Assembly (NCBI RefSeq): GCF_001975825.1
Contig: NZ_MTKN01000037.1
Span: 1 to 64,000, forward strand
DNA: 64,000 nucleotides
Reading direction: 5' to 3'
DNA from: [Flexibacter] sp. ATCC 35208
GTDB lineage: Bacteria > Bacteroidota > Bacteroidia > Chitinophagales > Chitinophagaceae
Shown: piece after piece, positions 45,501-54,527 of the stretch
How positions within the stretch are numbered: position 1 is the stretch's first letter
Layout of the letters: each line of letters opens with the position of its first letter
The notes under the pieces: generated by a model
What the model was told of the DNA's origin: nothing
Seen by the model: only the letters and a program-made list of their open reading frames with translations
Databases searched by the model: none
Position numbers and translations under genes: made by a program

Positions 45501-45677
45501 AATACACTCACTGCTCAAATCTACTGCATTCTGAAATAATTCCCATATAGCTCTATTCGCATCTTTATTGTTAAGCTTCTTGATCCCTTGAATGATCTTA
45601 TTGGCATGTTGCCTCATATCATTTAATTCGGACTGTTTCTGATAGTCTTCCGCAGTTTCGATTGTAATATTTTCCAT
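42528..45677 (-). CDS. GHKL-ATPase protein with C-terminal DUF3883 nuclease-like domain
   Basis: A 1049-residue protein of defence islands. Residues about 10-150 form a sacsin/Hsp90-like ATP site: NRAIWELFQNAVD (Glu and Asn of the N box), FSHNGEPF and QYGTGFMTSHVFG. The long middle has no recognised domain. Residues about 890-1000 form DUF3883, a restriction-endonuclease-like fold with D-GQDIIVKVLG then YHIEVKSRW, fitting the PD-(D/E)xK core. So it may couple ATP switching to nucleic acid cutting. Last gene of the minus-strand defence operon, 163 bases behind drmB. It could supply the nuclease that DrmC provides in classical DISARM. Confidence 0.75.
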   Translation of the reverse strand: MENITIETAEDYQKQSELNDMRQHANKIIQGIKKLNNKDANRAIWELFQNAVDLSSECIIEIKISEDTFEFSHNGEPFTPMTLDCLFKQVSSKTLEEKKEQYEENDPVGQYGTGFMTSHVFGKKLSIDGAIIKGSGYVALNNFVINRQTDNWLLLAGEIRDLKKEVVNLLNKEALIGQFPRTKFTYTFSNDYNRKCASNAVGSLGLILPYVMTLNPRLKSVKVTDSNGVETFYHREDIYKVGELQVRRIKINQDLKEVCFLESEDKKVTVILPINAQFEATDLPDALPRIFLYYPLVGSEHFGVNFLVHSRQFQPTEPRDGLHLKSENESNKKEEERNQWLIMHASEKIFDFIAAHTDKIKSPIKMASVNFIVNGEDELLNEYFKGLKAVWIDKFKELELVETGSKRISPSNTTFLHRELLEDISSFDAIYSLVSQFLTNIPKSEIIMEWAQKIREWDVQDIKEIKIKDLITELQKLGHLDGITNKEDLKTFYRYIINLEYAEVFNTCNLLPNIKGEFRCIIGDKGLNQSHNITPELIAIADVLVPEIPKRHVHPDFTFDITFPSYSRKNYVSEVNEHVLRVVAEKGSVKILPAPFFDKLLDYAKIVSYADASNVPTNMMKLMARYYGKSEEVIVIPTIADDEIDVRTVQKRLVSALLNDISASDSKWVADEVAYLQELFSVGAKYEAYEDYFKTSKVFPNQLNELAVQNTLRTDAGIPSEIKDMYGDVVSPNPSIRAELVHSDFKKYLTNPNPMEINEVTAKIETKFFITTSVKSISEHPYKKQILSIIEEFKRSDKYKEYFPLVYLKKSEILVTLADGEDTFKILTLNAAKIKKLAELGRDPNFEEIVKLGKEEFERKRQEQNNMLYKYTIGTHIESVLRNNLSKIIPDSIEADFKNVQDGQDIIVKVLGESLYHIEVKSRWATNSSVRMSKNQTLTAYKEKDRYALCTVDMTKYEGVDRETICDLDKIKHCIRFNKEIGYDVSHLVTILNQSEKMEEIHLDGDYRTLVPMRYIEDGWDLDRFIKYLIEVINKRIEDTNSQNEIAKP

Positions 45678-45840
45678 ATCAAAGCTCTAATTAAATTTTT
45701 AACATATTATATTCAAGTTTTTGATAAGCCATAATAATAGCCCAATAAATTAGTTACGGCCATTTATCAAAGACAAGTTAAATAGTACATAAGGCTCAAA
45801 TATTAGGAATACAAAGTGAGGTAACCTTATCCCTTATCCT

Positions 45841-47715
45841 TTATATTAAACTCGTAAAATATCCGTATTCTTCACTCACAACTAATTTTCGATCAAGATA
45901 TAAATTGGAATATTCGCAAGTAGCTTCAGGGGTTAAGGTACAGGAATGGCAAGCTGCTAAATTTAAGTGGCCAACGCCTTGTCCGTCTGACTCAATGCAA
46001 ATCGGATCAGAAGAACAATCTGTTGCTCTGAAAATAGCACTATTGATAATCTTGTTCAGATTTTCCAAATCGTTGCATAAGTTTGAAAGTCCACCTAAAT
46101 ATCCATCTGTTCCGTCAAAAGCTGAAATTAAAAAACCGTACATAGTTTCATTTACATACAATCTTTCTTGAAGCGATGATGCCGGATAACCGCAAACATA
46201 TTCTAACTCACGCATTAGCAAATGAGAAAGAGTATGGATTAACACTTTTCTTGGCGTTAATGTTTTGGCTATAATCTGATGCGATTTCCATTCGGCATTT
46301 TGGGCATTTGTCTTTATCTTTTCCGTCCTTTCAATTACTTCTTGTTGTCTTTCCCATAACTCTAATTTTTGCTTTTCCAAAACAAACAAGATCCCTTCTC
46401 CATAACTTTCCAATGCAGGTAATTTTTTTGCATCAAAGTTGTTTTTAGAAATAGATTGCCTTTGAACGGTATATTCATATTCATTTTGGTCTTGCAGGAT
46501 TGAATCTATATCAATCGGCTCATTTCGTGTAAATGAGGTTTGAACGGTCGTTCTTTTTAGTTTGTCAATTTTTACCAGTTTTGAAAAGCTGCTTATCTGT
46601 TCCTTGCAATCTATCACACGGAATTTTATCTGTTTGCTGTCCGGCTGCTCTTTCTGTAAAAAATAATCATATTCCGTTTGCCTGTAAACGTTGTCAGGAA
46701 TGTATGTTATGTCTCCTGTTGCTAAATACTGTTGGATTAGCTCTTTATCAATTTTCTTCTGAATACTTACTAGTTGAACAATTTGTTCAGTAGAAAATTC
46801 TCCACTTTCTACCATATTATCGATATCAATTCTGGTTTCGGAAGGAAGTGGATTTTGCAATTCAGGAATATACAAGCTGTTCAACGAGTTGACATAGTAG
46901 ACGCTGTTGCTAGTTTTCAGTTTTACACTCGTTGTTTCTGTACATTCTTCTTCGTGAAATTTTCCATTGATTTGCCCCAACCAAAATTTCTTTCCGTTAC
47001 ATTTTTGTTCGTAGTTGAAAACACCTTTTAAGTTAGCTTTACTGTTACAATTTTTACACTCCACCCAAATACCTGAAAGGTCCGTATTCTCACGGCTAAT
47101 TTTGTATATCAAATCCTGACTTTCGCAACATTTTTTATAGAAATTTAACTGAGGCCCTTTCGGCTTTTCATTTTTACTATTATCTTCATTTTCTTCCTCA
47201 TTTGTCCTGTCGGTTGGTAAACGGTTGTTCCAAAATTCCCACGGCAAATCCTGAATATGCCCGTTATTGCAAGTCATTACGAAACGGATTTGTTCCAAAT
47301 GATTTTCCTTACAATCTTTATTGTTACATTTTGGGGGATTAAAAAAGTCGAGATTTTTCCCCACACTTCGCCAACGATTTCTCCATTCACTGTAGGTAGC
47401 AAAACGATGACAATAGGTACAATAAAACCATTTTGGAAAATAATTTGCTTTCGGTCTTATCCCATGCAGAGAGGAATCTCTGTCGGTAGGAATTGCTACC
47501 AAATGTTTAAGGTTAGGAAAACGATTTTTAAGGCGTTGCAATAAACGGTCATCTTTGATAATATAATGAGCCAATTTCTCGTTTAAATCATCATAGCCCC
47601 AATTATCAAACGTTTCTATAATTATGGAATTGTTCGTTGTTTCAATCAGCGAACCAACACCGCCATAATTGGAGATGTGTTTGCTTCTCCCATGTTTTAT
47701 TTTATCATTTGGCAT
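45841..47715 (-). CDS. drmB: DrmB-like DUF1998 protein
   Basis: A 624-residue DISARM partner of the helicase. Marks of the DrmB family are GGVGSLIET near residue 18-26, zinc-binding Cys pairs CTYC (99-102), CNNKDC (130-135) and CKNC (220-223), and the C-terminal DUF1998 region (about 470-610) with LIHTLSHLLMRELEY, FDGTDGYLGGL and ACHSCTLTPEATCEYSN. In known systems DrmA and DrmB form a complex that loads on phage DNA and is kept off by self-marking. It begins 5 bases behind drmA. Visible AT-richness supports transfer. Confidence 0.82.
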   Translation of the reverse strand: MPNDKIKHGRSKHISNYGGVGSLIETTNNSIIIETFDNWGYDDLNEKLAHYIIKDDRLLQRLKNRFPNLKHLVAIPTDRDSSLHGIRPKANYFPKWFYCTYCHRFATYSEWRNRWRSVGKNLDFFNPPKCNNKDCKENHLEQIRFVMTCNNGHIQDLPWEFWNNRLPTDRTNEEENEDNSKNEKPKGPQLNFYKKCCESQDLIYKISRENTDLSGIWVECKNCNSKANLKGVFNYEQKCNGKKFWLGQINGKFHEEECTETTSVKLKTSNSVYYVNSLNSLYIPELQNPLPSETRIDIDNMVESGEFSTEQIVQLVSIQKKIDKELIQQYLATGDITYIPDNVYRQTEYDYFLQKEQPDSKQIKFRVIDCKEQISSFSKLVKIDKLKRTTVQTSFTRNEPIDIDSILQDQNEYEYTVQRQSISKNNFDAKKLPALESYGEGILFVLEKQKLELWERQQEVIERTEKIKTNAQNAEWKSHQIIAKTLTPRKVLIHTLSHLLMRELEYVCGYPASSLQERLYVNETMYGFLISAFDGTDGYLGGLSNLCNDLENLNKIINSAIFRATDCSSDPICIESDGQGVGHLNLAACHSCTLTPEATCEYSNLYLDRKLVVSEEYGYFTSLI

Positions 47716-47720
47716 AACTT

Positions 47721-50700
47721 CTAATATTGTCTAATTAGTATTTCAGCGCTTGGCTCTACACTTCGCATTGACTGCATTGCGGTTAGATTTTCATCATCAT
47801 TTGCCTTTTCCTGCATTGGAACAATCAGGGATTCTTTCGGGTGATTTGCCCAATAGTATTTCAAATCCCTTTGTGCCTGAATTTTGTATTTCCAATCTCT
47901 TAAAATATCGTCCACCTTTTCCGTAATGAGTTGTAAATCATTGTGGGCGAATTGGTGATTGCTGAAAAGCTGTATCAAGTTATTCCGCAACTCATTTTTC
48001 ACTTTATCATCAGTTAAAGCTTTTGCCGCATCATTGTTGGTATATTGCGTTGTATGCCTGAAATAAGCCAAAATGAGCGTAAATAGCATTTTGTCCAAAG
48101 CATTTTCAGCAAAAGGTGTTACACTCAAAGGCTCAACTTGCTTGTAAAACGTTTTATGAAACTGAACAAAATCCTCAAAATAAGATAAATCACGGTTGTT
48201 AAATGGGTCGTAAAGCGTAACTACCAATCCTTCATTTCTCCTTGCAACACGACTGCTCGTTTGAATATATTCTGCTGTATTTGGGGGCATTCCATTCATT
48301 ACCATTACGCCTAGTCTTCCTACATCAAGCCCAACACTAATCATATTGGTTGCCAAAACCAAGTCGTAAGCCTTGTGTTCTTTGATATTTCCGGTAAACT
48401 GAATTTCTAACTTGTCTAAATTTCTTTTGATTTTCTCGTTCGGAATACGGCTTGTTAATTCAATGTTTCGGAAAGAGAGTTTGTTGTAATTGTTAGCTGC
48501 AATGGAATCATCATTCAAGTAACGCACCTGTAATTGTTTAATAATCGGTTTCAGTTCCGAATTGATTTTGTTGGAGAAACGTCCAATTTCCTTAAGACTT
48601 TTGAAATAAGAAAGTATTGTCCAAAAACCATCTGCATCTTTTTTTTCGCTTGCGTTTTTCCAAATTTCCAATCTTGCATAGAGAAGGGAAGCCAATAACT
48701 GTAAATTAGTAACAACCGTTGTTTTGCCTGTTGGTAAAATACCCATGTACTTTCTCTTACTCTCTTCGATGACTCTCGAAAAAAATGTATCATCTGCATT
48801 AGTGGCATATTGTGGAAAAACTCTTGCTTCACGTCCATACAAACCTTGAATTTGTTTATCTACGTTTTTTACAGTTGCTGTTGAAGCAATAATTTTAGGA
48901 TTCTCGCAAAGTTGCAACAGCGCATTTTCAAACAAACCGACCAAACTTCCTAATGTTCCATTTAGTAGATGTAATTCGTCTTGAATAATTAATTCGGGTT
49001 TTCTGTTTGAACCGTTATTGAAAAGGGTTGTTGCCTCTCCTTTCCAAGCGAGTGTTGCGAATTTATCAACGGTTGCGAATAGTATAGTTGGTGGGTTTGA
49101 ATAAATATCCTCATCAATCATAACGATTGGCAAACCTCCGTTCTTCTCTGAAAAATGACAACTTTCATTCAGGCAATAGCTATGTAATTGTCTGTTTGTT
49201 CGGTGTCCGATTTGATATGTACCATCTCTTTCTGCAAGCCGCGAAATGATTTTAGTATTGCACCATTGGCAATTTGACAATTGAAATGGATTTACAACAT
49301 AATTGTCACCCTTATTTAGTTTCTTCAGTGTGGCTTCTAACTTCTTTTTGGCATCTTCCAAGTAGTTTGGAATGGTTTGCTTACCCACCCAAAAGCCGAT
49401 TGAAATTTTGTTGTTGCCCAAGTCTTTATAATGGTTTCGGATAAATTCACAAGCCAAAATCATTTTTGAGGCACGTTCAAACTGCTGTGCCGAAAGCAAT
49501 CTTAATGTATAACGGATGATGATGTTTACTCCCCCATAAGTATCAGTATATTGTATTCTTCTCCAAAAAATAAGGAATGCAGAAACCGCCAAATAGGCTT
49601 CTGTTTTGCCTCCACCTGTCGGGAAATACAATAAATCTATCAACTCTTTTTCGGAACTATTTTCTTCAACGAACGAAGAGATACATTGTAGAATAAAAGC
49701 TAACTGAAATGGTCTCCATTCGGGTTCTTTAGCGGAAGGAAAAGGTGATTTGGCATAATCTTCAAAACGATACTGTAAGGTTTCGTTTCGTTCCCAGACT
49801 TCAAATCCTTCTTTTTTCTTACCGAAATGCCGCTGACTTTGGAACATTTGCAAGTAAATAGCAGTGTTGGCTAACTGAAATGCTCGCAAAGCATTTTCGT
49901 TTTCTGACAACAGCTTTATTCCTTTGTTTATTCGCTCATAGATATGTTCACATTTTGTAATGTTTTTCAATCCAAGTTCATTGCCATTTGCTACTTTTCG
50001 TTCATCATCAATCCAATATTGGTAAGCTTCGGAAACATTACTAAGGGTTGAAATGATACTTGCCTTATTTGTATTGTAAACGGATAGTTTTTTTATGTTC
50101 AGAATATCGCCTTTAATTTTATCTATTTCCGAGCTTTGACTCTTTACGTCATACTCAGGCAGAAATGTTGATTTTATCCATTGAGGCGTGTTTGGGAATT
50201 TAGCATTTTCCCAAGTGCACGCTGTGTTATGACCAATTCCAAATGCAAGTTTATCCCGATAGAGATAATCGAGCATTTTATCTTCATCAGTTTTATATAA
50301 ATGTGTCTTGTAATCTCTGAATGGTAAAAGTTTATCACTTCCGATCCTGATTTCGGTCTGAAAGCAGCTTAGCCGATTGACCTTTTCTCTGGAAAGTAAA
50401 AAATCTTTTTTTTCAATTAATGTTTTGTTTTCAATGACTGCTTTGATATAATACTTGTCGGTATAATTGTCATACAATTTCAAATGAAAAACAAGATTGT
50501 CTTTCATTTCCTTGCTCCAATTTTCTGAATTACAGTTAGGTTGTTCTGATAATTTTATTTCAAGGTGTCGATTGGGTGCAGAAAAAATCTCTGAAATGCC
50601 TATTACCAATTCTATGAGGTTATCATTCCGTTTGTACTTGTCTTTGAAAAATAACTTTGAAATTACTTTAGCTAAAGAAAAATCATAAGAAGTCTTTTGT

Positions 50701-51323
50701 CTTAACGATTTTAAACTGTCTTGAAAATGTATATAATCAGCTGTTATTTTTCCGCCCTGGGTTCTTTTAATTTGTTTAGTTTGGGAAAGCGTTTTTGTTT
50801 CTTCATCATAGACTACATAATGATTTAAGCCGCATTCAGCCAATAAATGTATCCCCTCTCCGCCATAAGGAATTTTAATTGCTGAGTAGCTTGCTTTGGT
50901 ATAATTTCCAAAACTGATTATTGTTTTTAATTTTTCAATTGTTCTATCAACAGAAAAAGTTATCCCGAAGTGAGAAGGAAAGAATGTGTTTGATGTGTAT
51001 TTAGGTTGTGTGTCCGTTTTATCGGTTTCGTCTTCATCTTCTTCAAAAATTTCCTTTTCCTTGTTTTCAGGTTCACCAAATTCAGAATACAAATCAGCTA
51101 TGTCATCTGTATCTTCATCTTTCATTTCTTGTTCACCATTATCGTTTGCATTGGGCTGTAACTGTTTAGGAAACAAAATGCTCGAAAAGTACCTTTGCAA
51201 AGGTTTGCCCTCGATAATTTCATTGCTAAAATCTTCTTTACAGTGAAAAACGTCCGACCCTGGACCTATTATTTCTTTTCGGACACGGTCAATAACTATA
51301 TTTCTATTTTCTTTTGGACTCAT
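47721..51323 (-). CDS. drmA: DrmA-like DISARM helicase
   Basis: A 1200-residue superfamily 2 helicase. Walker A is FPTGGGKT (567-574), Walker B IIQDELH (779-785), motif III ASTATV (813-818), motif V NMISVGLDVGRLG (about 992-1004) and motif VI QTSSRVAR (1020-1027). A zinc ribbon interrupts the core (C685, C688, C717, C722). An acidic low-complexity stretch lies at about 62-105. DrmA hydrolyses ATP and moves on DNA with DrmB to block phage entry or replication. Its start overlaps the preceding gene by 4 bases (ATGA), and drmB follows by 5, so the three are one transcript. Confidence 0.83.
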   Translation of the reverse strand: MSPKENRNIVIDRVRKEIIGPGSDVFHCKEDFSNEIIEGKPLQRYFSSILFPKQLQPNANDNGEQEMKDEDTDDIADLYSEFGEPENKEKEIFEEDEDETDKTDTQPKYTSNTFFPSHFGITFSVDRTIEKLKTIISFGNYTKASYSAIKIPYGGEGIHLLAECGLNHYVVYDEETKTLSQTKQIKRTQGGKITADYIHFQDSLKSLRQKTSYDFSLAKVISKLFFKDKYKRNDNLIELVIGISEIFSAPNRHLEIKLSEQPNCNSENWSKEMKDNLVFHLKLYDNYTDKYYIKAVIENKTLIEKKDFLLSREKVNRLSCFQTEIRIGSDKLLPFRDYKTHLYKTDEDKMLDYLYRDKLAFGIGHNTACTWENAKFPNTPQWIKSTFLPEYDVKSQSSEIDKIKGDILNIKKLSVYNTNKASIISTLSNVSEAYQYWIDDERKVANGNELGLKNITKCEHIYERINKGIKLLSENENALRAFQLANTAIYLQMFQSQRHFGKKKEGFEVWERNETLQYRFEDYAKSPFPSAKEPEWRPFQLAFILQCISSFVEENSSEKELIDLLYFPTGGGKTEAYLAVSAFLIFWRRIQYTDTYGGVNIIIRYTLRLLSAQQFERASKMILACEFIRNHYKDLGNNKISIGFWVGKQTIPNYLEDAKKKLEATLKKLNKGDNYVVNPFQLSNCQWCNTKIISRLAERDGTYQIGHRTNRQLHSYCLNESCHFSEKNGGLPIVMIDEDIYSNPPTILFATVDKFATLAWKGEATTLFNNGSNRKPELIIQDELHLLNGTLGSLVGLFENALLQLCENPKIIASTATVKNVDKQIQGLYGREARVFPQYATNADDTFFSRVIEESKRKYMGILPTGKTTVVTNLQLLASLLYARLEIWKNASEKKDADGFWTILSYFKSLKEIGRFSNKINSELKPIIKQLQVRYLNDDSIAANNYNKLSFRNIELTSRIPNEKIKRNLDKLEIQFTGNIKEHKAYDLVLATNMISVGLDVGRLGVMVMNGMPPNTAEYIQTSSRVARRNEGLVVTLYDPFNNRDLSYFEDFVQFHKTFYKQVEPLSVTPFAENALDKMLFTLILAYFRHTTQYTNNDAAKALTDDKVKNELRNNLIQLFSNHQFAHNDLQLITEKVDDILRDWKYKIQAQRDLKYYWANHPKESLIVPMQEKANDDENLTAMQSMRSVEPSAEILIRQY

Positions 51324-52792
51324 AATTCAATTTGTTGTAAGGTTGCTTCTTCCAAACTTTCAAGACTACCGCTAAATACTTCTTTAGTGATTACGGTATG
51401 AACCTGCATAAATTCATCGACAAAAGTCTGCAAGGTAATTCCGCTGAAATTCCGCTTTTGGAGAATTTCGCCGATTCTCTTTTCTTTCAAAAAAAACCGC
51501 AACTCCTGTTTCAAGCCTCTTCCTAGTACAATCATTGTGCTATTGTAAGTAGTTTTTGATTTGAGGATTGGTTTTAAAATTGCATCAATTTCATTATCTG
51601 ATTTATCCAGGTAATACAATTTGAAAATTGCTCTCAAATCATTATTGAACATAGGGAATTTCCTGTGCCCTTTTCCATAAGTTACCAATGTAGCAGGCAA
51701 TATTCTCAATCCTTTTTCTTTCAATTTTTGGTAAAGCAAATCATCACCCAATTTGTTTCTCAACTCATTTATGAGTTGTTTCCAAAATGTGGCATGCTCT
51801 TCTACTTTCCCGAAAATGTCAGGCTCCGTTTCAACAGCAACCTGATATAAATTTTCCGCTAATTCTTCTTTTGGATATATTCTAATTTTATTGCCTACAC
51901 TAATTTTATATGATTTTATCAGTTCGCCTTTATCTGTAAAAATCGTATCGTTGCTCTCTAAGAATAAAGTTGTTTTGTCAGATGCAATTTTGTAAATCAA
52001 TTTTTCTTCAATCTCATTGAGCAATAAATCGCACTCATTTTTGTACCCTTCATAGGCCCTGCCACTCATTTCATCTAAACGGGAAATAATGCTATTGATA
52101 GTAGTGCTAACATCTGTTACATTGTACCTGACTTCTGTGTATGGAATACCGCAAATTGCCATACGGTCGTTTGACTTTATTTCCGCCTCAATCAATTTCT
52201 TTCTTTGATCGAGATATTTGTAATACAGGTCTTTTTCTTGTTTATAAAGTAATAAAATCACTTCGTTATCCAAATTGTAGACATAGTCAAAGTCTTTCTG
52301 CCCATTGAACGAATAAAAAACCAAAATTTTGTTATGAGTGTTTACTTTCTTTAACTCCGAAAAGGGTATAATTTCGACCTTTCTATTTTTGATGCGTTGA
52401 TTTATAAAATCCAAATCATTGTTATCAAAAACGGCAATTACTCTTTTGTCGGTCTCTTTCAACAATTTCAATAAAACTTGTTGCTTGCGAAGATTATTTT
52501 TAAGATACTTGAGTATTTCAAGTAATTCTGTTTTGGGATTGTTTTCCGCAAGATAATCAACTGTATAACCACCCGCGTTGTCCAAGCCGTTTTCTAATTC
52601 TCTATTAATGATTACTCGTTCAATCAAATTTTCATTTGTCTCTTTCTGAATAGCATTTATGGCAATTCTCAGGATGTTTCCATAAGATTTCAGTTCAAAG
52701 CCAAATTCGGAATTGACATGAGCGATCTTGCGGTCAAGGCGTTCGATATACTCGTCTAATTCATTACTTGGTACGTCTATGAATTCAATCAT
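51320..52792 (-). CDS. possible DrmE C-terminal part, 490 residues
   Basis: A 490-residue soluble protein directly before drmA, with 4-base overlaps on both sides. Residues about 130-215 look like a Rossmann-type segment (KRVIAVFDNNDLDFINQR, NKILVFYSFNGQKD). The region about 300-430 carries KIRIYPKEELAENLYQVAV, EEHATFWKQLI and GHRKFPMFNNDLRAIFKLYYL (read as blocks), which I associate with the DrmE protein of class 2 DISARM. Together with the 301-residue gene upstream the length approaches that of DrmE, so DrmE may be split in two here. The assignment is tentative and from memory of the family. Confidence 0.5.
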   Translation of the reverse strand: MIEFIDVPSNELDEYIERLDRKIAHVNSEFGFELKSYGNILRIAINAIQKETNENLIERVIINRELENGLDNAGGYTVDYLAENNPKTELLEILKYLKNNLRKQQVLLKLLKETDKRVIAVFDNNDLDFINQRIKNRKVEIIPFSELKKVNTHNKILVFYSFNGQKDFDYVYNLDNEVILLLYKQEKDLYYKYLDQRKKLIEAEIKSNDRMAICGIPYTEVRYNVTDVSTTINSIISRLDEMSGRAYEGYKNECDLLLNEIEEKLIYKIASDKTTLFLESNDTIFTDKGELIKSYKISVGNKIRIYPKEELAENLYQVAVETEPDIFGKVEEHATFWKQLINELRNKLGDDLLYQKLKEKGLRILPATLVTYGKGHRKFPMFNNDLRAIFKLYYLDKSDNEIDAILKPILKSKTTYNSTMIVLGRGLKQELRFFLKEKRIGEILQKRNFSGITLQTFVDEFMQVHTVITKEVFSGSLESLEEATLQQIEL

Positions 52793-53694
52793 AAGGCATT
52801 AACGATTTCAAGTTCTTCTTTAAACCAATCCCAACAGGGAATTGCATCATTCTTGATTGGCGAAAGGCTATTAGATAATATTATAATATTGAACCCAAAT
52901 TTTATTCTGTCTTGAAGCATTTGCTGAATTGCACTTGCTTCAGTGTCAATAATAACTATTGTTTTTATTTTTTTATTTTTAAGTAGAATTTTCTGATAAC
53001 ACACTTCGTATTTGGAAGTGAAATAAATCATACAATCAGAAAGTGCAGGTATTGATTTTTGCTCACTTAAATTACTCTCTTCTCTAGGATTGGGTAAGTA
53101 TATAGATGGTACCTTATTTTTTAAGTCCAAGTCATCCCATAGTGATCTTTTTGAGATAAATACCGATTTCATCTCGAAGTTTGTTTTTGGAAATTCGCTA
53201 CTTTCATTATTTAGTTCCTGAAAAAAACTAAAATAATTTTTAATTGTCCTTTCACTTATGCCTAAGTCAACTTTCACATAACCTTTGGTTAGTTTATCAT
53301 AAGTCAAACCATGAATTATTGCAGGTGAAACATCTCTCTTTCCTTTTCTTAAGACCTGTCTTAGTGTGTAGTCATCTTTTTCAGTTCTAATTATCTCATA
53401 ATACTGATTATCTTTTATTTTTTTCAACTTGTCTCCTATGCAAAAATCATTTGGCAAATCATAATGATTTAAATAGATATCATTTGCTAGTTCCACAAAT
53501 AAGTGACGAGCTATTTGTAAGATTGACTCTTTTGAATTTTGAAAGTTGACCTGTAGGGGTGTCTTTTTCCTGTACTGTTCCAAAATAATTTTAATCGAAA
53601 GATGAACGGAGTTATCCAAGCGTTCAGTTGATAGAATTTGAACGTTTTTGAACTTTTCCCACAGTAACTGATAATATGTTGCATTCAGAATCAC
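52789..53694 (-). CDS. defence-operon protein, possible DrmE N-terminal part
   Basis: A 301-residue protein overlapping the next gene by 4 bases. The C-terminal half has a Rossmann-like order of strands (CMIYFTSKYEV, IKTIVIIDTEASAI, FNIIILSNSL), so it may bind a nucleotide or protein partner. No catalytic motif is recognised. Twenty bases separate it from the AbiEii-like gene. With the 490-residue product it could make a two-chain DrmE, or be a separate new subunit; the sequence alone does not decide. Confidence 0.45.
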   Translation of the reverse strand: MILNATYYQLLWEKFKNVQILSTERLDNSVHLSIKIILEQYRKKTPLQVNFQNSKESILQIARHLFVELANDIYLNHYDLPNDFCIGDKLKKIKDNQYYEIIRTEKDDYTLRQVLRKGKRDVSPAIIHGLTYDKLTKGYVKVDLGISERTIKNYFSFFQELNNESSEFPKTNFEMKSVFISKRSLWDDLDLKNKVPSIYLPNPREESNLSEQKSIPALSDCMIYFTSKYEVCYQKILLKNKKIKTIVIIDTEASAIQQMLQDRIKFGFNIIILSNSLSPIKNDAIPCWDWFKEELEIVNAL

Positions 53695-53714
53695 ATCACA
53701 ATAATTTATAGATG

Positions 53715-54527
53715 CTACTTAAACTTATTATTTAATTCTCTTAAATGTCTTTGCACTTCTCTTTCCACCTGCTCAAAATCGGGTAAATCCTTAATTTGGT
53801 CCGCGAGCGAATTTTTCCAGCGCGCTTTATATTGTGGCAAGCGTTCCTGTAACTTTGCTGAAAAATCCGATGTTTTCAGATTTTTGCTTTTGCATTTCTG
53901 GCTGAATTCATTCAGATAATGTCCGGCCTCCATTTTTTCAACTTCCAGCAAATACCAGATGTCGTAAAAATCTCGTGCTGCCATTCGCTGCATTACAGAA
54001 CGCATTTTTTCTACCAGTACTTCTTGCAACGAATAGCATAATAACTCGTATTCTTCTATATCAGTGTAGCCAATATGTACGGGCATTTTAATGGGATCAA
54101 AAGCTAATACTTCGCTTCTTGAAATATCCACCTTTACCTTTTTGTTATTCCCTTGTCCACCTAAGGGGCCAACATAGCTAATATAAAAGTTTATTCCCCC
54201 ATCTTCATGCTCATTATTATCTATTATTCCTAACGGGATATTAGCTTCTTCTTTTACATAGTCAAATGTTTCTTTGAACCATTCAAAAATTTGTTCATTC
54301 GTTACTGTATCGTCCAATAAAGTAAAGTCGAGGTCTTCAGAGAAGCGGTAATCTTCAAAATAAACTTTCTTCAATACTGTACCTCCCTTAAACACAATCA
54401 CTTTGGATAGTTGCGGATTTTGGGAAATTCCTTTTAATATCCATGAAAGCACATAATCCTTTTCTATCTGCTGATCGCGTACACCAGTTTCTCTTGCTTT
54501 TTGTTGTATCTCTCCTGGTTTAATCAT
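53715..54527 (-). CDS. abiEii: AbiEii-like nucleotidyltransferase toxin
   Basis: Toxin of a type IV toxin-antitoxin and abortive-infection pair. The 270-residue protein has the nucleotidyltransferase core FKGGTVLKK (GGT at 48-50) and RFSEDLDFTL (Asp65, Asp67), followed by the helical AbiEii C-terminal half with YSLQEVLVEKMRSVMQRMAARDFYDIWYL (about 165-193, two blocks), which holds the usual Lys and Asp. Family members add nucleotides to tRNA or other targets and stop growth. Its start overlaps the antitoxin gene by 4 bases, and the DISARM-like genes follow after 20 bases on the same strand. Confidence 0.87.
   Translation of the reverse strand: MIKPGEIQQKARETGVRDQQIEKDYVLSWILKGISQNPQLSKVIVFKGGTVLKKVYFEDYRFSEDLDFTLLDDTVTNEQIFEWFKETFDYVKEEANIPLGIIDNNEHEDGGINFYISYVGPLGGQGNNKKVKVDISRSEVLAFDPIKMPVHIGYTDIEEYELLCYSLQEVLVEKMRSVMQRMAARDFYDIWYLLEVEKMEAGHYLNEFSQKCKSKNLKTSDFSAKLQERLPQYKARWKNSLADQIKDLPDFEQVEREVQRHLRELNNKFK

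Noticed and set aside
42528..53694. Type I restriction-modification or BREX system
   Set aside because: No HsdM/HsdS, PglZ, BrxL or methylase motif is seen. The DUF1998 protein and helicase with an internal zinc ribbon point to DISARM-type proteins.
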